From: Bryobacteraceae bacterium
Lineage (GTDB): Bacteria; Acidobacteriota; Terriglobia; Bryobacterales; Bryobacteraceae
NCBI GenBank assembly: GCA_025928545.1
Contig: JAICJH010000005.1
Coordinates: 62,001-126,000, forward strand
Length of the DNA: 64,000 bases
Direction: 5' to 3'
Position numbers and translations under genes: made by a program. Shown here piece by piece: positions 63,422-64,000 of the stretch. A model generated the notes under the pieces. The model was not told where the DNA came from and did no database searches. It was given only the letters and a program-made list of their open reading frames with translations. Each line of letters begins with the position of its first letter. Positions within the stretch are counted from its first letter, which is position 1.

Positions 63422-64000
63422 ATGACCGAAACTACGAAAAAATCCGCTCCCCGCTCATCGCCCGTCGCGATTGCCGGCCCCTCATACCGTAAAAAAAATG
63501 CCGGTGCCAAGCGAACCCGGGAAGTGACACAAAACAAAGACAAAGTCAAAATTGACGAACCCATTTTACCCTTGGGCGATCCGGCAAAAACGCCCCTCTC
63601 TGCCCGTTTTGAGCCCCCCCAATCCCATTTCATAGCTTCAAATCCGCCGCTCAGCGCCGCATCTGAGACAATAGCTTCGAAGGGTGATTTTCAGCCCCGC
63701 GTACAACCGATGAAGTCTCGGATATTACTTTCCGTCCCGCACATGGGTGGTCGGGAACAGTCCTACGTCGCCGAAGCCTTTGCGACGAACTGGCTCTCCA
63801 CAATCGGCCCCAACGTTACGGCTTTTGAGCGGGAATTCGGTCATCAGGTCGGCATGCCCTCCGTCGCGCTTTCCAGCGGCACCGCGGCTATGCATCTCGG
63901 TCTGCGCCTCCTCGGTGTCGGCCCGGGCGACGAAGTTTTCTGCCCCACCCTCACCTTCGTCGCGACAGCCAACCCCATCGTCTACGTCGGTGCGGAACCT
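63422..64000 (+). CDS. pglE: DegT/DnrJ/EryC1 (PglE-like) aminotransferase, 3' partial
   Basis: The frame is open from ATG 63422 to the window end. From the internal ATG at 63710 the sequence is clearly a PLP-dependent sugar aminotransferase: SVPHMGGREQSYVAEAF, NWLSTIGPNV, SSGTAAMHLGLRLLGVGPGDEVFCPTLTFVATANPIVYVGAEP. The active-site Lys is off-window. The 96 residues before it are Lys/Pro/Ser-rich and unlike the family, so the start may be 63710, or this protein has an unusual extension. It probably aminates UDP-4-keto-6-deoxy-GlcNAc (as PglE) or GDP-4-keto-6-deoxymannose (as perosamine synthase). Confidence 0.85.
   Translation, partial: MTETTKKSAPRSSPVAIAGPSYRKKNAGAKRTREVTQNKDKVKIDEPILPLGDPAKTPLSARFEPPQSHFIASNPPLSAASETIASKGDFQPRVQPMKSRILLSVPHMGGREQSYVAEAFATNWLSTIGPNVTAFEREFGHQVGMPSVALSSGTAAMHLGLRLLGVGPGDEVFCPTLTFVATANPIVYVGAEP

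Noticed and set aside
1-64000. tRNA, rRNA, transposase, integrase or attachment sites
   Set aside because: Looked for on both strands through cloverleaf-like inverted repeats and recognisable protein families; none was found, though small non-coding RNAs could be missed by eye.

Overview
The window looks like Acidobacteriota DNA, most likely from the Solibacter/Bryobacter side of the phylum. This is inferred from the gene types: tandem secreted FG-GAP/VCBS proteins with ASPIC/UnbV C-termini, DUF4159 proteins, UbiB kinases and many translationally coupled GTG/TTG starts. No rRNA or other marker gene is present to prove it. I saw no tRNA, rRNA, CRISPR array or insertion sequence.

Region 1 (2-17895, all +) is one tightly packed operon of 13 genes, most overlapping by 1-4 bases at ATGA, GTGA or TTGA junctions. 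Its first part encodes exported calcium-motif propeller proteins (three VCBS/ASPIC-UnbV paralogues, one TPR protein and one large TPR-VCBS-ASPIC protein). Its second part is a type II fatty-acid/polyketide-like set: acyl carrier protein, ketosynthase with a full Cys-His-His triad, a second ketosynthase-like protein that keeps Cys but has lost both His, an HMG-CoA-reductase-family enzyme with intact catalytic residues, a FabG-like reductase, a CrtI-like FAD oxidoreductase, a TetR regulator and an SDR-PlsC acyltransferase fusion. A patatin-like lipase follows 24 bases later. I read this as a candidate undescribed lipid or polyketide pathway whose chain may be released as an alcohol and esterified. 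It is the most interesting part of the window.

Region 2 (19159-26755) holds a DinB gene overlapping a DUF1702/UnbL-like gene (with a threefold 24-bp tandem repeat at its 5' end), then a UbiB-type kinase, a small helical protein, a second UbiB-like protein that has lost the kinase motifs, a cyclic-nucleotide-binding protein and a 2'-5' RNA ligase-like protein.

Region 3 (26911-43459) is mixed metabolism and envelope functions: a membrane acyltransferase with no ordinary start codon at the expected place, a UbiD-type decarboxylase, a second FabG-like reductase, two DUF4159 proteins flanking a minus-strand block (tandem GlcD-like flavoproteins, an MBOAT O-acyltransferase and an SGNH-like partner), an ABC exporter whose permease is split by a one-base frameshift, a secreted beta-helix protein and a Tat-exported enolase-superfamily enzyme.

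Region 4 (43877-64000) is a surface polysaccharide cluster. It opens with a NusG-family antiterminator and contains a second secreted beta-helix protein, a Wzx flippase, a HAD/kinase/nucleotidyltransferase/WavE cassette, five glycosyltransferases, a Wzy-like polymerase, a sugar C-methyltransferase, two Gmd-type dehydratases, a PglC-type phosphoglycosyl transferase, a PglD-type acetyltransferase and a DegT/PglE-type aminotransferase cut by the window end. By eye its coding sequence is less GC-rich than regions 1-3.
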